Shown: positions 26,792-39,334 of the stretch, in pieces
How positions within the stretch are numbered: the first letter of the stretch is position 1
Layout of the letters: the number at the start of each line of letters is the position of its first letter
From: Dichotomocladium elegans
Taxonomy: Eukaryota > Mucoromycota > Mucoromycetes > Mucorales > Lichtheimiaceae
DNA length: 64,000 nucleotides
Direction: 5' to 3'
Assembly: GCA_025716815.1 (NCBI GenBank)
Contig: JAIXMN010000003.1
Coordinates: 1,240,001 to 1,304,000, forward strand
Translations under genes and position numbers: made by a program
The notes under the pieces: model-generated
What the model saw: the letters and a program-made list of their open reading frames with translations, nothing else
Databases searched by the model: none
Told to the model about the DNA's origin: nothing

Positions 26792-29700
26792 TCAAGTTAG
26801 GAGACCCGTTTTGCCTAAATCTTCCAGGACCGCTTTAATGATGCGACGACCGGCGTTTAAGTTCCGTAGGCATATCCGCTCGTTATGCAAATGGGCTTGA
26901 TCAGATGCCTATTGTTTATACAATGAGCGTTTGGCGTGTTCTCGGTGCCTGATGCTTCTCTATTATATATATACCTGGCCCATGGGTAAATGGACCGCAG
27001 GTGCGTCACAGAACTTCTCCAAGAAACGAACGGCTGGAATGGAGCCGCCCTCACGAATGTAGAGCGGCTTCATCTTCCATTCTTTCTCAATAGCATGCTC
27101 AACGGCCTTAAAGTACCTGCTTTCTGGATTACCAAGCCAATAATCCGCAGAACTCTCGATCTTGACCTAAAATATCTCAATGGGTTAGAGCCAGGAAGAC
27201 GCTGGCGCATTCCATCCCCACCCCCAACAACTTGCCGAAATATGATTGTCGGTATGCATGTCAGCAAATGTTTGACAGACATATTCCTCAAATTTCGCAC
27301 CAATATCCTCGATGGACTGATCAGGAACAACACGCATGCTCACATAAGCCTTGGCGCATCGTGGGATGATGGTGGGGTTGCTGATAGACACATCAATTTT
27401 ATGGACAGATAGCGTTGGATATCTCCATCGGGCCATTAGCTGCTGCTTCAGTTTATCGGCGTCCCGCAGCTGTGGATCCTGTCGAGCCTCTGAGTATTTC
27501 TTGCCACATCGCGTAACGTCGCAACCTCCCCTAGAGCGATCGGATAATGTAGGTGACGTAATAGCAGAATGCTGAGTGCGAGAAGATGACAATGCCGTTT
27601 CCGAGCTACCATATTTACGTTTACTAACAGATCCTCTCTCTCTCTCTCTCTCTCTCTCTTCCAGCACCCTTTGCAGAGCTTCCGTACGTTTGTAACCATT
27701 TGACTATTGGATCGTAGAGACTTTCCTCTGCTTCGGTCACAGGCCGAACATGATCGTAGAAACCTATCCAAGTAAATTAAAGAAGAAGGAAAACAAAAGA
27801 GAACGCTTAGAGTAGGGTCGTAGCAGATGACTGAGCAGCTTCGTCGAAGGACTAGGGTAAGCAAACATACCCGGGATTGAGACAGTCTTGTCGTTGTTAA
27901 CCAACTTGCCGGTAACGTGGATCAAGTCTATTAAAGGCTCGGATACAGCACCGCCCTCCACGCCCGAATGCAAGTCTGCAAGCTTGTTGGAAATCTTTTG
28001 ACAGGAATATTTGGTTAGGAAACACGCCTTCCGCCAAAAAAATCAATACATACGGTGATGCTGGCATGGATGACACCTCGCAGGCCATACGTCAGGCAAG
28101 GAACATCCTCGCCAAGCCAATACGAGTTGCTGTGAGAAAAAATAAAATTGAGATTGCGGGGATATGTGAGCCACATGGCAACAGTCCCAAATGCGACTTT
28201 TACCTCAATAAAATCAAGTCTACGTCCGAGAACAATTCCTATTTTGTTGGCCAGGTGATGGTTCCTGTATTGAAAATTTAAGCCCCTTCTTACTCATTGT
28301 ATTGCCTTACCTTGTGCTTTTCAACAGCCTCGATGAAACCAACGCTTCCGCTCTCCTCCTCGCCTTCTACGAGGAAGATAACATTCACGTCCAACAAACC
28401 TTCTTTCAGCAGTTCGTAAACAGCAAAAATACTTGCCAGCACAGGACCCTAAATGACGGTCAGGCGTGTGGATGAGCACAACGCGTGCATCTTGGTGTCC
28501 AATGCTAAGGAACCTCAAATTCACCTTGTTATCGCTGGTTCCTCTCCCATAGAGATACCCATCTTTGCCGGTCAGTTTAAATGGGTCTGTATGCCATTGA
28601 TTATCGTCGTTTTGAGTGGTAATCACATCGTAATGTCCATAGACGAGAACAGTCGGGATTTTCTTGTTGCCTGCAGTAGTATTGGCTCTTCTCGCAGAGA
28701 AATGCCCATATACCAGAGGGTTTCGTCCAGTAGCCCCAGGTATCTAAGTTAATGTCGCCTTTCGAATTAATATCCCAATGACCGATAAGGACAGACAGAC
28801 GGACATGAGGACTTACCATGCGGCTTGTAGCGCCGAGCTGTTGCAACACGTTTTTGAGAAATCGGGCGCCCCGTCTGCATTCTTCCATGTATTTTCCGTT
28901 ACCGCTGACCGTACGAGTGCTAACCCACTTGTCCAAAATGTACAGCATGATATCTAAAATCCATGATGTTGGCGGACAGAAAGAATGTTTTTCTTTTCTT
29001 TCCCAGTTTTCAGACTTACCACTAGATGGAATATCATTCATGATGCTGTTTCTTCTGAAGTGATCGACGGTCTTGGATGGGGAAGGCATATCCCAAAACT
29101 AGAGACAATGCGGTAAATGGGGAGGGGACACGGGGCCGACGAGAGGGTATGATGGGAATACCTTGATTGTGTGGTCACTGCATCCAGTAACAAGATAATC
29201 TTGGGAACAGATCATGGCGAGAACAATTCCATCATGGTCATCCATCACCTCTTTGAACTCAAAATCTTCGCTCCAGGACTAGATGTTTTATCAGCCCACG
29301 ATGCCCTATATGGCTTAAGCATACCGCCCTTGATTTTTTTACTCACCTTAATTCTTCCGTCTGCAGATGCGCTCACCAGTGTAGGCCCGCGTAACACAAC
29401 CGCAAGCACGTCATCCTTTTACTAAATGAGCCATTCCGATCAATGCGGTGGTTTTTTGTTCGGCTCCTTACCGTATGCGCCATCAGGGATCGAATTAATT
29501 GATTCTGTAGACAAAGTATGAAACGAATATCAAAAAATCTGTCGTTTCAGTGAACCACGCGGATTACCGTTTCAAGATCCCAAATCTTGAATATCAAGAA
29601 TCATTTGGTGTTCAGGGTTAGAATAACACTAACAATCTGACGTAAAATCGCATCCGTACCTGAACATCTCCACCTTGGACGCCGCAAAACAAGTAGCCAT

Positions 29701-30986
29701 CTTCCGATAAAGCCATGCTCAGCACACCCTTATCCATGTCTCCCTGCAAAACATTCAGGAGTTGTAGTCCGGTGTCTGTGATGGACCAGATCTACAGTCG
29801 ATGATTGAATCCTTTGCTATTTTCCAACTTATGCTTGTTACTTTGTTTACCTTGACATTACCACCGCCTGAACCTGAAATGATCAGCCAACAAAGGAACC
29901 AGCGTAAGTATCTGTAACTTTCGCTCTTTTTCTCTCTTGCGCGCGCGCCAACCTTACCACTGATGATCACTTCACCATCCACATTAGGTATATCGGTTGC
30001 ATGTAAGAGGCAATACACGTAACCCTCATGCGCGTTTGAATGGACGTTTTTTTCGCGGATCACGCATTTTGTCACATTATCTTCCGAAGGAAAGCGGTCG
30101 ACTTCATCGACGAGATCATCGTAGGAGGGCGGGGACTCGAAAAACTTTAGCTTCTGGTGGGAGTAGCTTCGAAAGCTCTCGGGGATCACCGGAACTTGAG
30201 ACGCTGAACCGTGTGTTTGCGGATCGGCAAAGTCGTACCACTGCGACATTGTGATATTATTTTTGAGTCATGAGCATGAAGCAAAAAAAGGGGGTTGAAT
30301 ATACTTGTATGCTTGTGTTCTGACTACCGAAGAACAATGTCTGTTTGGATTCGGAAAAGACCATGGAGAAGATATCGCCCACGTCATGGCACGACTGAAT
30401 GAGGTAGACGCATACAAGTTTGTTGGTGTCCCAGACCTGCACGAACGGACAGACACCTTAGAGCTTAGAAGTTCCTTCCTGGTCCTCTTGAATATATGAA
30501 GCTTACTCGAATTGTACCATCTCCTATTAATGCACCGCCAAAGGAAGTAAAAAGAAAAAATGACACATCGGTTTGCCAGATGAGAAAACACGCAAGAGAG
30601 AGAAAAAGAATAAGAGCCTGGAACTGACCTGAACAGCTAAATAGCCAGTTCTGGCTTTCTGATAAGCACAGCCCTAATACACTACCACGGTGTCCGACCA
30701 AGGTAGTGACAAGCGAGAAGTTCTGAAGGTCCCAGACCTTTTTTTCTGTCGTCTTAATGCTGCTGCTGCTTTCCCACTATTCCCAGTCCAATAACGCTTC
30801 TCTTACATGAATTTTTGAACTCTGACTACCACTGAACAAGTATTTGCTATTTGAAGCTAGCGAGAGCACCGAATTGTTGTCGTGTGAAATGGTGTGTACG
30901 CAACGCGTGGGATAGAGTGGTCGCGCACCGCTAACTTTTGAAATGTTGCCTTGGGGATGGGAATGATCAAAAGTTGGAGGCGACAT
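26792..30986 (-). CDS. DUG2: Dug2-type WD40 + M20 metallopeptidase
   Basis: Minus strand, 22 exons: 30986-30807, 30737-30629, 30523-30507, 30436-30305, 30240-29958, 29873-29851, 29791-29660, 29585-29568, 29504-29472, 29415-29347, 29278-29162, 29098-29020, 28953-28817, 28743-28525, 28448-28311, 28238-28204, 28129-28054, 27994-27871, 27763-27688, 27623-27236, 27166-26975, 26908-26792. All joins keep frame: 897 aa. The first ~450 residues are WD blades; the rest is an M20 peptidase with VYGHYDV, GRGTSDNKG, VEGEEESGS, LPMGQ and AHLHNERI, covering the di-zinc ligands. WD40 fused to M20 is the Dug2 architecture; with Dug3 it starts cytosolic glutathione breakdown. Three exons are only 17-23 nt. Intron 20 has a GC donor; intron 19 is purine-rich. 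Confidence 0.93.
27634..27659. repeat. (CT)13 microsatellite inside a Dug2 intron
   Basis: Thirteen CT units on the plus strand; on the sense (minus) strand this is a GA tract within intron 19 (27687-27624). Confidence 0.9.
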
Positions 30987-31497
30987 GGTTGCCAAAAAAA
31001 GGGCACTATGTTAAGTTTCCCTCTTCAACCCTCTTCCTCACACCTAAGAGCTTTTAAATACCAAGCGGGGTCGGACTCTCTGTCCTAGAGGCTAATAAGT
31101 CCAAGTTGTCTACCGTGTTGAAATCCATGTTATGACATGCAATCAAAGAAGCGTTTTAGGAGTTGTGCTCGTCGGGGATGTCTAAACAGATGAAGCCGGA
31201 ATATGAAAAATGAACTGGGTAAAATAAATATCATAGATGAAGTCTAACTGATAAATAAACAGCTCTTCTTCTATCTTTCTTCAGTAGATTGGCCGGTCGT
31301 ACTGCAGCAGCAACCGCTGTAGTTCGCTTCGGAGGGAACTTGATGAGCCAAACGAAACGTGTCACATCATCACAACGGGTTCCTTGACTTCAAAAACTAC
31401 GAGACAGATACACACTCACACAACCAGAAAAGGAGAAGGTGAAGAGAAATTAATACTTCCAAAAAACACGTACACACACGTCTAGAATTAAAACGAT
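30987..31497. other. Intergenic, methyltransferase 3' end / Dug2 promoter
   Basis: 511 bp between two genes transcribed in the same (minus) direction. AT-rich; no gene or specific site recognised. Confidence 0.5.
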
Positions 31498-33591
31498 CTA
31501 AAGCTCCAGCTTCTCCAGGACTGCCGAATTCCCGTTGCGTTTGGCAAACCATAGGTACATTTCGCCAATCGACTCCAGGCTATCCATATAATCGTCAATC
31601 AGATCCTCCCTCAGTGGAATGACCTCCGTGACGAGACCACCCTTTGCCTCCAATTCAGCCTCGAACTCATCCATATCCTGCGGTCTGCCATCAAAATCCC
31701 AGGCCATCAAGCGGTGGACGATCTTGTTCTTATTCGGCAGATTCTTCTTGTTGAAAGAGACGCCTCGGTCAAGCATCCAGCTGACCGTCCGCTCCCATCC
31801 AATCGCAGGCAACAGATAGATGTCCATATCCCACTCCTCCGTGACCTGGTGCAAGATGCGCTTTGAGTTGCTGATCGTCTCGGCGCGGATCTTTTCCAAT
31901 GCCAAGCCTTCGCGGTTTTCTACCGTGACGTCCCAACGATCGGGCGGGCCAAACTCAAGCACGCAATGCTCGATGAGCCCTCCCTCAAAGAGTCTAGCTG
32001 CAGATTCCAGTGCCTGAAGCTCAAAACCTTCAACATCGATCTTCAAGAAGTGAATGGGCTGGTTGAGAAGCATTGCCCCGCTCATTCCGACGGCTTTGCC
32101 GTTATTCTTCGTCGAGGCTTCGAGGGCATTTGCGTACGATGCGCTGATCTCTCCGGGGCTGTTGATCAGCGTCTTATCGGTGCCGGTGAAAAGAAGATCA
32201 AAAGCTGGCAAATTGTCGAGCCGGATCGTTTGGGTCTGCATGATGGTGTCCTTGTTCGAAAAGTCGAGGAAGCCAATGCCGCCGTCGTTGATGTTATAGT
32301 TTGACATGGAGATTTTGCGGTATCTATCCAGCACTGCAAATGGAAGCACACGCAAGCGATCTGGGACTTGATTGAGCCGTGCGCCAAGCCCAATAATACC
32401 TATTATGTAACATAAAAGAAGATTGTGGAGAACGTTGGTGGGATGGCAAGGGCAGGCAGAGCTTAATGTCAATATCAAGACGTAGAACATACTGCGAAGA
32501 TGTGTCTGAGGTTCGAATGCAATAGTATGTGCACCGCTAACGCTGGCAACCATGGAGAAAAGACCGTGATTGGAGCCTAACGAGACGCAAGGTCAGAACG
32601 GAGCTGTCACACAAAGGGCGTAAAGTGGGAATATGTGCAGCAGGACTACCAACCTGCGTCCACCATTAACAAAGGATCAGTTCTTGAAGGATCACGACGG
32701 TGGATGCGCAGAATCCATTTCATGAGGGTGTAAATACGATGCTCGCGTAGATAGTGGTTGTGAAGGTCAGCTAAGTGACCATCCGCAGCAATAAAGACGT
32801 CGGGCTTGGAGTTGATCTGAAACCATTTTTTTTGGGCCCCATTCCCAAATTAGCCGACATAATCTATTTTTTCGATCACCCTTTCCCCACCCATCCTCCT
32901 CCCCTGGATACCTACGATCCCAATGTTCCACGCTTCAAGAGGTTGGGCATAAGCGAGCTCATTGCCTCCCTTGAGGCGCATCGTAATCTGATCAGTAGTA
33001 GGGGCGATAAGATCGAGGTCATGGGCGGCTTCCGGGTGTTGCTCTGTTTGGAGTAATTAGCGTTATTCCCATTTTACACAGATTCTGTGCGAAATGTATC
33101 TCCTGCCAACCCCCCTGCATCGATATGCTCTATACATGCACAAACATACAGACATATACACACACATACCAGGTATAAATGTCTTAGGAGACTTGATGGG
33201 TTGGTTTACCATGGTTATCGCAGACTCGAGCTTGGCTTCAGCCGGGGCCGGGGGCGGGGATTGGGGCGGTGGAGGCGGCGGCGGCGGTGGTGGTGGTGGT
33301 GGAGGAGGAGGTGGAGGGAGAGGGACGTAGGAGTCGTCCGGCAGCGACAGATTGGATTCCCCGTCATTTGTATTGGATTTCTGTTTATACACACATATTG
33401 GTCGACCCGTTAACACACGTCTTTTGTATTTCTAAACGGTACTGTCTAACATGTTCTAAGCCGTAGGGACAGTTGCCGTCCTCGTCGCAGACGCCCCGTG
33501 AATTGTACGTCCAGAAAATAAAGTTGCAGATAAAAAAAAGGAAGACAAGGCTAACTAGCCAGGCCTTTGATAAGAGCCATTGTTTCAACAT
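31498..33591 (-). CDS. Membrane-anchored FkbM-type methyltransferase
   Basis: Six exons on the minus strand (33591-33451, 33380-33170, 33043-32916, 32816-32654, 32576-32493, 32399-31498) give 542 aa. Residues about 10-30 (WLVSLVFLFFICNFIFW) form one TM anchor, so a type II membrane protein is likely. A run of about 18 prolines follows near residue 70. The catalytic part shows LLMVDAGSNHGLFSMVAS (SAM motif I), TIAFEPQ, FLKIDVEGFELQALESA and HCVLEFGPPDRWD, the FkbM pattern. Substrate unknown; a Golgi or ER glycan is a guess from topology. The last intron (32492-32400) is 93 nt and open in frame, so a retained form would add 31 residues. The donor of intron 1 (GTTAGA) is weak. Confidence 0.85.
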
Positions 33592-36500
33592 GGACAAAGA
33601 AGAAAGAAAGGGCGCCGTAGGAAAAAAAAGGAGAGAAAGAGGAGATAAAGCCTTTAAATAGTAAAAGCCGGTCCTTCCTCTCCGCCCAATAGGACCTTTC
33701 ACTCTTCCCACACCATGTGCGTGCAATCCGCTTGGTGGGGCACATCCAACATGCATCCATGACGTTAAATTCTAACGTGATCGGCAGCATCAGACAAATG
33801 TTTTGAATCATGTTCATGATAAAAGAATCAGACAGAAACTTTTGTCGTTGTCAGCCCAGCCGTTACTTTGTTTATCAAGTCATACTCTTCATATAAAGGC
33901 TCCGACATAACCCAACGCTAATATCTCCCATGATATCTTTTTGGCTGACTCCTTTAATATCTTAATCTAATAATAGGTCCAGCGTCTTGTCATAAATAAG
34001 AACAGCCTTCCGGTTTTGGCTGTGCAGCTCGTCATCGTTTGATGGGTCCAATAGGTTGGGGCGCCACGCATTCAAGAACGTGCACCGTCCATTGATCAAT
34101 AACTCGGAGCTGCGATTATTTTTTATTTCACGCTCTGGGGCCCTAGCCAATATTTTTTAAACCAGTTACAACGAGGTTAACAATTTGGCCTTTTAAAAAT
34201 CCAACTTCCGTGATAACCACAAACAAAAAAGTTCTCGAGTTAAAGAAATGTCGAAAGATCTTAGGCACACTTGAATCCTCACGTACAATTCTTTAAATCA
34301 TAGAATCTCGCCACCTCATAATATGTGGTTATTTAATATTGCACTCCGCATGCACTAACTCGACCTAGTAGGGTTCGGAGGCCAACCCGTTTAGACTACG
34401 TATCAGGTGTTGGCAGTGCTACGTTACATCCTATAAACAAAACACGTATTGGCATTGTACAGAAATAAAGTGCAATTGCATGTCAAGCGCACTAATATGC
34501 GTTGAAACACTTCATACAAGAACTGTTTGAATGCTTATGCTGAGTCTCCATCCCCCTATCCAGCACAAAATGTATGATCCTACTTTAACTTGTCCACCAT
34601 CCACAATGTGAAGCGGAATCTCATAAGTAGGAAAATAAAGCCGCGCTGGTAGTTATTATTTGCGTGCGATTGGCATAACAAATCTGACATAAGGAGGGGA
34701 AAGACGTCGCACAACAAAACTTTATCTTTTCTTGTAATGATTGGCAGGATCATCTTATTGCTGTACATGTTCGTAGAGAAATATGGGGGTTAGTTATGTA
34801 GAGAAGAATAATTTGACCAAAATGCTTTGTTCTCACCCCGTATATCTGGGTAGTACATATTTGAAGCAATGGTTCTAAGCTTGTGGTAGAGCACATTGCT
34901 AAGCGAAAGCAGCTGAAGAAAAAGCGCGAAGCCGACCTTGCGCCCAATCGCCTTTGCTAAGTCAAGATCGCTAGGAATGTTACTTTGAAGTATACACTAC
35001 TCCGTTGAACTCTCATCGTGCTTTCATTTACAATCATTTTCTACGCCCATCTACCTTCAGCAAAAGGAAACGATGCCCGTAAATGATATCAGAATGACAA
35101 GACTGGAGAAACCTAAAGAGCATAACAGTGTCCTCAAACTTTTTTAAGTAATGCTTCTAGAGCATTGCACTGGGCTTTGCATGCAACAGTGATTTGTTAG
35201 GACGACTTATTTTATGTTTTCACAAGATATAGGCGCGATTAATATTGCGGACCTACATGATCGAATGTCGCCCGCACAACCACATCACAACTTTGTATAG
35301 TACCTTTCGATCACAGGGACCAGGAAAACCAAAGCGTAGCTAGCAATGACAAAAATAGCCTACACAATCATGGCGAAATTGCTTGCCTCTGAGGATTGAT
35401 GACCTATCACAAGGACGAGCACCTACGGATATTTTGCTACAGATGCGTAATCTGATTTGATATTCTCTGATTCCAGTGCAAAAGGATTAGGCCGTCGCTC
35501 GCTGTGTCATGAGCCGATGAAGTGAGAAGCAAGATGAAACATGCTACCAATTTTCGGTATACTGTAAACAGGAGCACACAGGAACGCAATATCATGGTTG
35601 TGTGGGGGTGCCTCTTGTATGTTATCATCGTAATAGACATGTTGCTATTGAGAGTTGTAGATTGGAAGTATGGGTACAGTAGGCGTTTAAGACAAGCATT
35701 AAGGTATCCTATGATTCCAGACAAAATGCTGCATGACAGAAACGCTATATGCCTATGCAGAAAGATCTTTTTATCAGCACTCGTACCAATATTTGGCATC
35801 GAGGAAGAAAAACATCGAATAATATGTCGACCCTAAAGATTCTCCTGAATGAACATAATATTTATACGATTGTAGGCTACCATTGATCCTGAAGAAAGAT
35901 GCCGACTCTATCCGCTAATGAGAATCATTCATCTGGCAGCCATCAGACCACCACCTATACCAAACAGTTGGCGAGGGCCATAGGCGGGAAACCAAAAAAT
36001 ACATATCGCAGCTCGCGAGGAATAGTCCAGTTTATAAAGCCATACAAATCAGTCTTAGCTAAGCAGCGGGTATTCCCCGCTTCCAAAGCTGTGCACACTC
36101 AGGCTTGTGAAGAGCCAAGTTTTCTATGGGTTTCAAGTCTTTCCGTTTGATTAGTACCATCAACACGCCCGAAGCCATGGTTTTGTCTTTCAAAAACTTT
36201 GTACATCCGCGTTTTAGAAGGAGACTCAATGCGATAAAAAGTTCCTTTGGTCTCCGGAAGTTCAACTGAATGGCAAGACTCTATCCGTAGTAGTAGGAAA
36301 TGATTTGTCCGGAGTATCGTATATCGTGAGCTTATCCATGATGCACTGTAGGGTCCTGACGATACTGCTGGGGAAAGACAACAACAAACACACACATATA
36401 ACAACCACACGACCTGCAAGTTTTGTCCTGCATAGTAAAAGGAGTGGCTCACTACCTTTAAAATGATGTCTAATGTTAGATCGTCGTTTGGCAACCCAAA

Positions 36501-37896
36501 AGGGATCCTTTGCTCCGAAACATTGGAGAGGATGGCGCCCCCATAATGATATTTCACAGGAGAGTTTGAGCTCGATTGTCTCTTGATGAAATATCTCGCT
36601 TTATCCGAATAGGAATGGCAGTGCGGCGGGGGGTCGTATCGCGAGTTGTAAGTTCGAAAAGAGAAATGAATGCCATGTTGCGGGAAAGTTCTGTTTTTGC
36701 GAGTGATAGGGAAATCCGCAATGCAATTTATCCCTTATGAAGTAAGCTCTCTATCTGTGGGACCAAGACACAAGCTGTTGCCTTGATCCCTCGAATGCTG
36801 CCGTGTGAATTTGATACTTCAAAGTAAGAATTCCAAGAGATGATCTACACCTAGCCATAGAACTTGACATGTCGCGTGCGTTGATTTTTGTCGTAAAGAC
36901 GGCGAGTTTAATTATGCAATGTTAAGCAGGCCATCATATTTCCATTTTCTGTTAACCCTCTTTTGGAAAACTATTACTATGCGTATTTCCGGGTTAGGTC
37001 GCAGAGTGTTATTCAGCAAACAGTCTATGGCGCGTAGGCTAGTCCATTTTAAAGAAATTGGTCTGATTTGATCGCAAATATTTATGTGGCAGTTCCAAAT
37101 GGCATATATGCGCTACAAAGACAGCATGTACGCATTCCAACTGATATCGACATTGCGAAAGAACTTCCGTGGTTAAACGGTAAAGAGGACTTTCGTGCAA
37201 CGTATTTAGCTCACAGACTACATTACTATCCTTTTTTGGGGAATTTTTGCTTTTCATAAAGACCTCGCGAATTCATATTTTTGCTGGCCGCGCACCGATC
37301 ATACCCAAATAAAAAAGAAAACCAGACTCTGAGAGATGAATAGCGTCACTGGTGATGGCAGAACAGGTGCAATATCAATCGCGTTATATGCTGATCCCTT
37401 CCCTTAGTATGATCCAGCCACCACAATTTCCACTTGAACATACACACACAACAACATGTGACAAGACACATGTCGGGGAAGGCGGCTCTTTCGTCCACAC
37501 CATGCGCAGCCTTTATTTTCCTTATTTTGACACCAAAGCGAGATTAACGCAGACATCCTAATGCTTGTCGCTGAAGTAAAACATAGAACGGGTAGATCGA
37601 TAGAGTTCAGGACTGGCGTCGATACAATCGCGTATTGAGGTTGCCAAAGGAAGAACCTAAAGCCAATAAATCAATACTGTGTGAGTAAAGGAGACACAAA
37701 TACACGGGCTTTTTATTGCGTATTTGGTTATTTTGGCAAGGCTCAGCCGCCTTTTTCGTGGGCGTAAGGTATACAACTCCCGGTCATCCCCACGAGTCAC
37801 GTTCGCGCGTGTCGTCTGGCAACGAGCCTATAAGGACCTTTTACCCCGCCTTTTTTCGTTTCTCTCTTTCTTCCTTTCATACACAGATCATCAATC
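33592..37896. other. Gene-poor region upstream of calmodulin
   Basis: 4.3 kb, AT-rich. No confidently coding exon apart from the weak fragment at 36456-36611. A short plus-strand lysine-rich open stretch ends at about 34961 and is not interpretable. The last ~150 bp are pyrimidine-rich and probably the calmodulin promoter and leader. Confidence 0.5.
36456..36611 (-). pseudogene. Possible exon fragment, unrecognised
   Basis: Minus-strand open segment with protein-like content (SDKARYFIKRQ, VKYHYGGAILSN) ending at a GTAGTG donor-like site. No start codon and no clear continuation. The motif weakly recalls secreted proteins with a YHGGPxxxxV motif, but that is a guess. Likely a decayed gene. 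Confidence 0.25.
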
Positions 37897-38674
37897 ATGG
37901 TAAATTTTCGCTTTGCGATCTTCAACGCCATTCGTCCTTTCTCCCGTTCAGCGAGCTGACATGGCTTTGATACGCCATCAATAGGCAGATCAACTTTCTC
38001 AAGACCGTATCGAAGAATACAAGGAGGCATTCCGACTTTTTGACAAAAACAATGACGGCAGCATCTCGGCTACCGAGCTCGGTGTTGTCCTCCGTTCGTT
38101 TGGCATGAACCCAAGCGATGCAGAACTAAAGGATATGGTATGTGTACTACCATTGCGCAATTCTGTTGTTTTCCTGTCTCTCGCTCTTTGAAGCTGCTCT
38201 CCCTTGCAGGAAGAGAAGAACAGAAAAGGAATACAGAAAAAAGCTCCCGTTCCCATCTAAGAAAGGAAGAGCAGAAGTAATTCATGGCACTTTTATTTTT
38301 CGACTTGCTAGATTAATGATGTGGATGCAGATGGCAACGGTACTATTGATTTTGACGAGTTTCTCGGGCTTGTCCAGAATCTAAAGTCGACCAACGAGGC
38401 TGACGACCTCAGAGAAGCATTCAAGTAAGGGAACAAAGGGAACTAGGGATGGGGGCAAGACAAGTAGTATCATGATGACAAACAATTTGTTGATAGGGTG
38501 TTTGACACTGATGGCAACGGCTTGATTGACCGAGAGGAACTACGGAACGTCATGCGATCCCTGAACGAAGAAATTTCAGAGCAAGATCTCACGGCCATGA
38601 TTGAGCAGGCAGACACAGATGGCGACGGACAGATCAGCTTTGACGAATTTAAGGCGATGATGGGATCATCATAA
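37897..38674 (+). CDS. Calmodulin
   Basis: Exons 37897-37899, 37985-38137, 38312-38424 and 38497-38674 give 148 aa. Exon 1 contributes only the ATG; the intron starts immediately after it (ATG|GTAAAT). Four EF-hand loops are visible: [36 protein letters not shown] and [12 protein letters not shown], all with the Asp/Asn and Glu ligands kept. Calmodulin is the cytosolic Ca2+ sensor for kinases, calcineurin and IQ proteins; an IQ-motif protein is encoded at 57.4 kb. The sequence is more diverged from animal calmodulin than most (e.g. [32 protein letters not shown]), so a calmodulin-like paralogue is the alternative. Confidence 0.9.
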
Positions 38675-39334
38675 ATAGATGTGTATAGGGTGTGTGCATT
38701 TACGGTGGGGATGGAGCTCTGGAAGCTATCAATCCTAATCTACCGAACATTCTTAAATTATTTCTTTTTTGCAAGGAGGGAAATTTGGTTATGCATTAGT
38801 ACCATCCGCGTTTATAAAAGTATTTTATCGCGATACGCATTGTCCTTCGATGGGCAGCGTCGATGAATGTGCAGGAAAAGAAATGGCTGAGATCCATACT
38901 TTGAGCCCTGCGGCTGTGTTTCTGAGCATCCCAGTTCGCCACCCCCAGCCCCCAAAGATGGCAAGTTTTAATCCAGGGTTCTGGAGAATTGATAATCGCC
39001 ACACTAGAACCATGATCTTGAAATTGTACAAGCCACATCTCATGTCATATTTTTAGGAATGCTAATCAGGATTACTATTAACTTATTCTTTCTTTGTGGG
39101 TGTTATGCATTATGCGTTGTAAAGCCACGATTTAAACGGTGTAATGTTTCCGATGCAAACATTGCATCCTTCTTTCCTAAAATAGCATTCGACTAACGTA
39201 TGGACGCGATAATACTGTATTTTCACATCAATTGGCTGAGAGATTTTAGTCACCAGAAATATTATCCCTTCCCCAACTCTTTAACTTACCCCGAAGGTAT
39301 CCAGATATGTGCCGGCGATAACCGACACGGAAAA
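38675..39334. other. Intergenic, left flank of the Fanzor-like island
   Basis: 660 bp between calmodulin and the 3' end of the Fanzor-like gene. No gene seen. The right part would contain the 3' flank (and any guide-RNA region or element end), but I could not identify terminal repeats. Confidence 0.4.

Noticed and set aside
27185..27667. Minus-strand ORF beginning with alternating Glu-Arg
   Set aside because: The Glu-Arg run is the GA microsatellite inside Dug2 intron 19; only the later part is exon.
31498..32553. Single 351-codon methyltransferase ORF read straight through
   Set aside because: It reads through an intron with good GTATGT and TAG signals and starts mid-domain; upstream exons extend the protein to a TM anchor.
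33087..33413. Gly/Arg/Trp-rich plus-strand ORFs
   Set aside because: Antisense of the polyproline stretch of the methyltransferase; composition explained by the GGT/GGC repeat.
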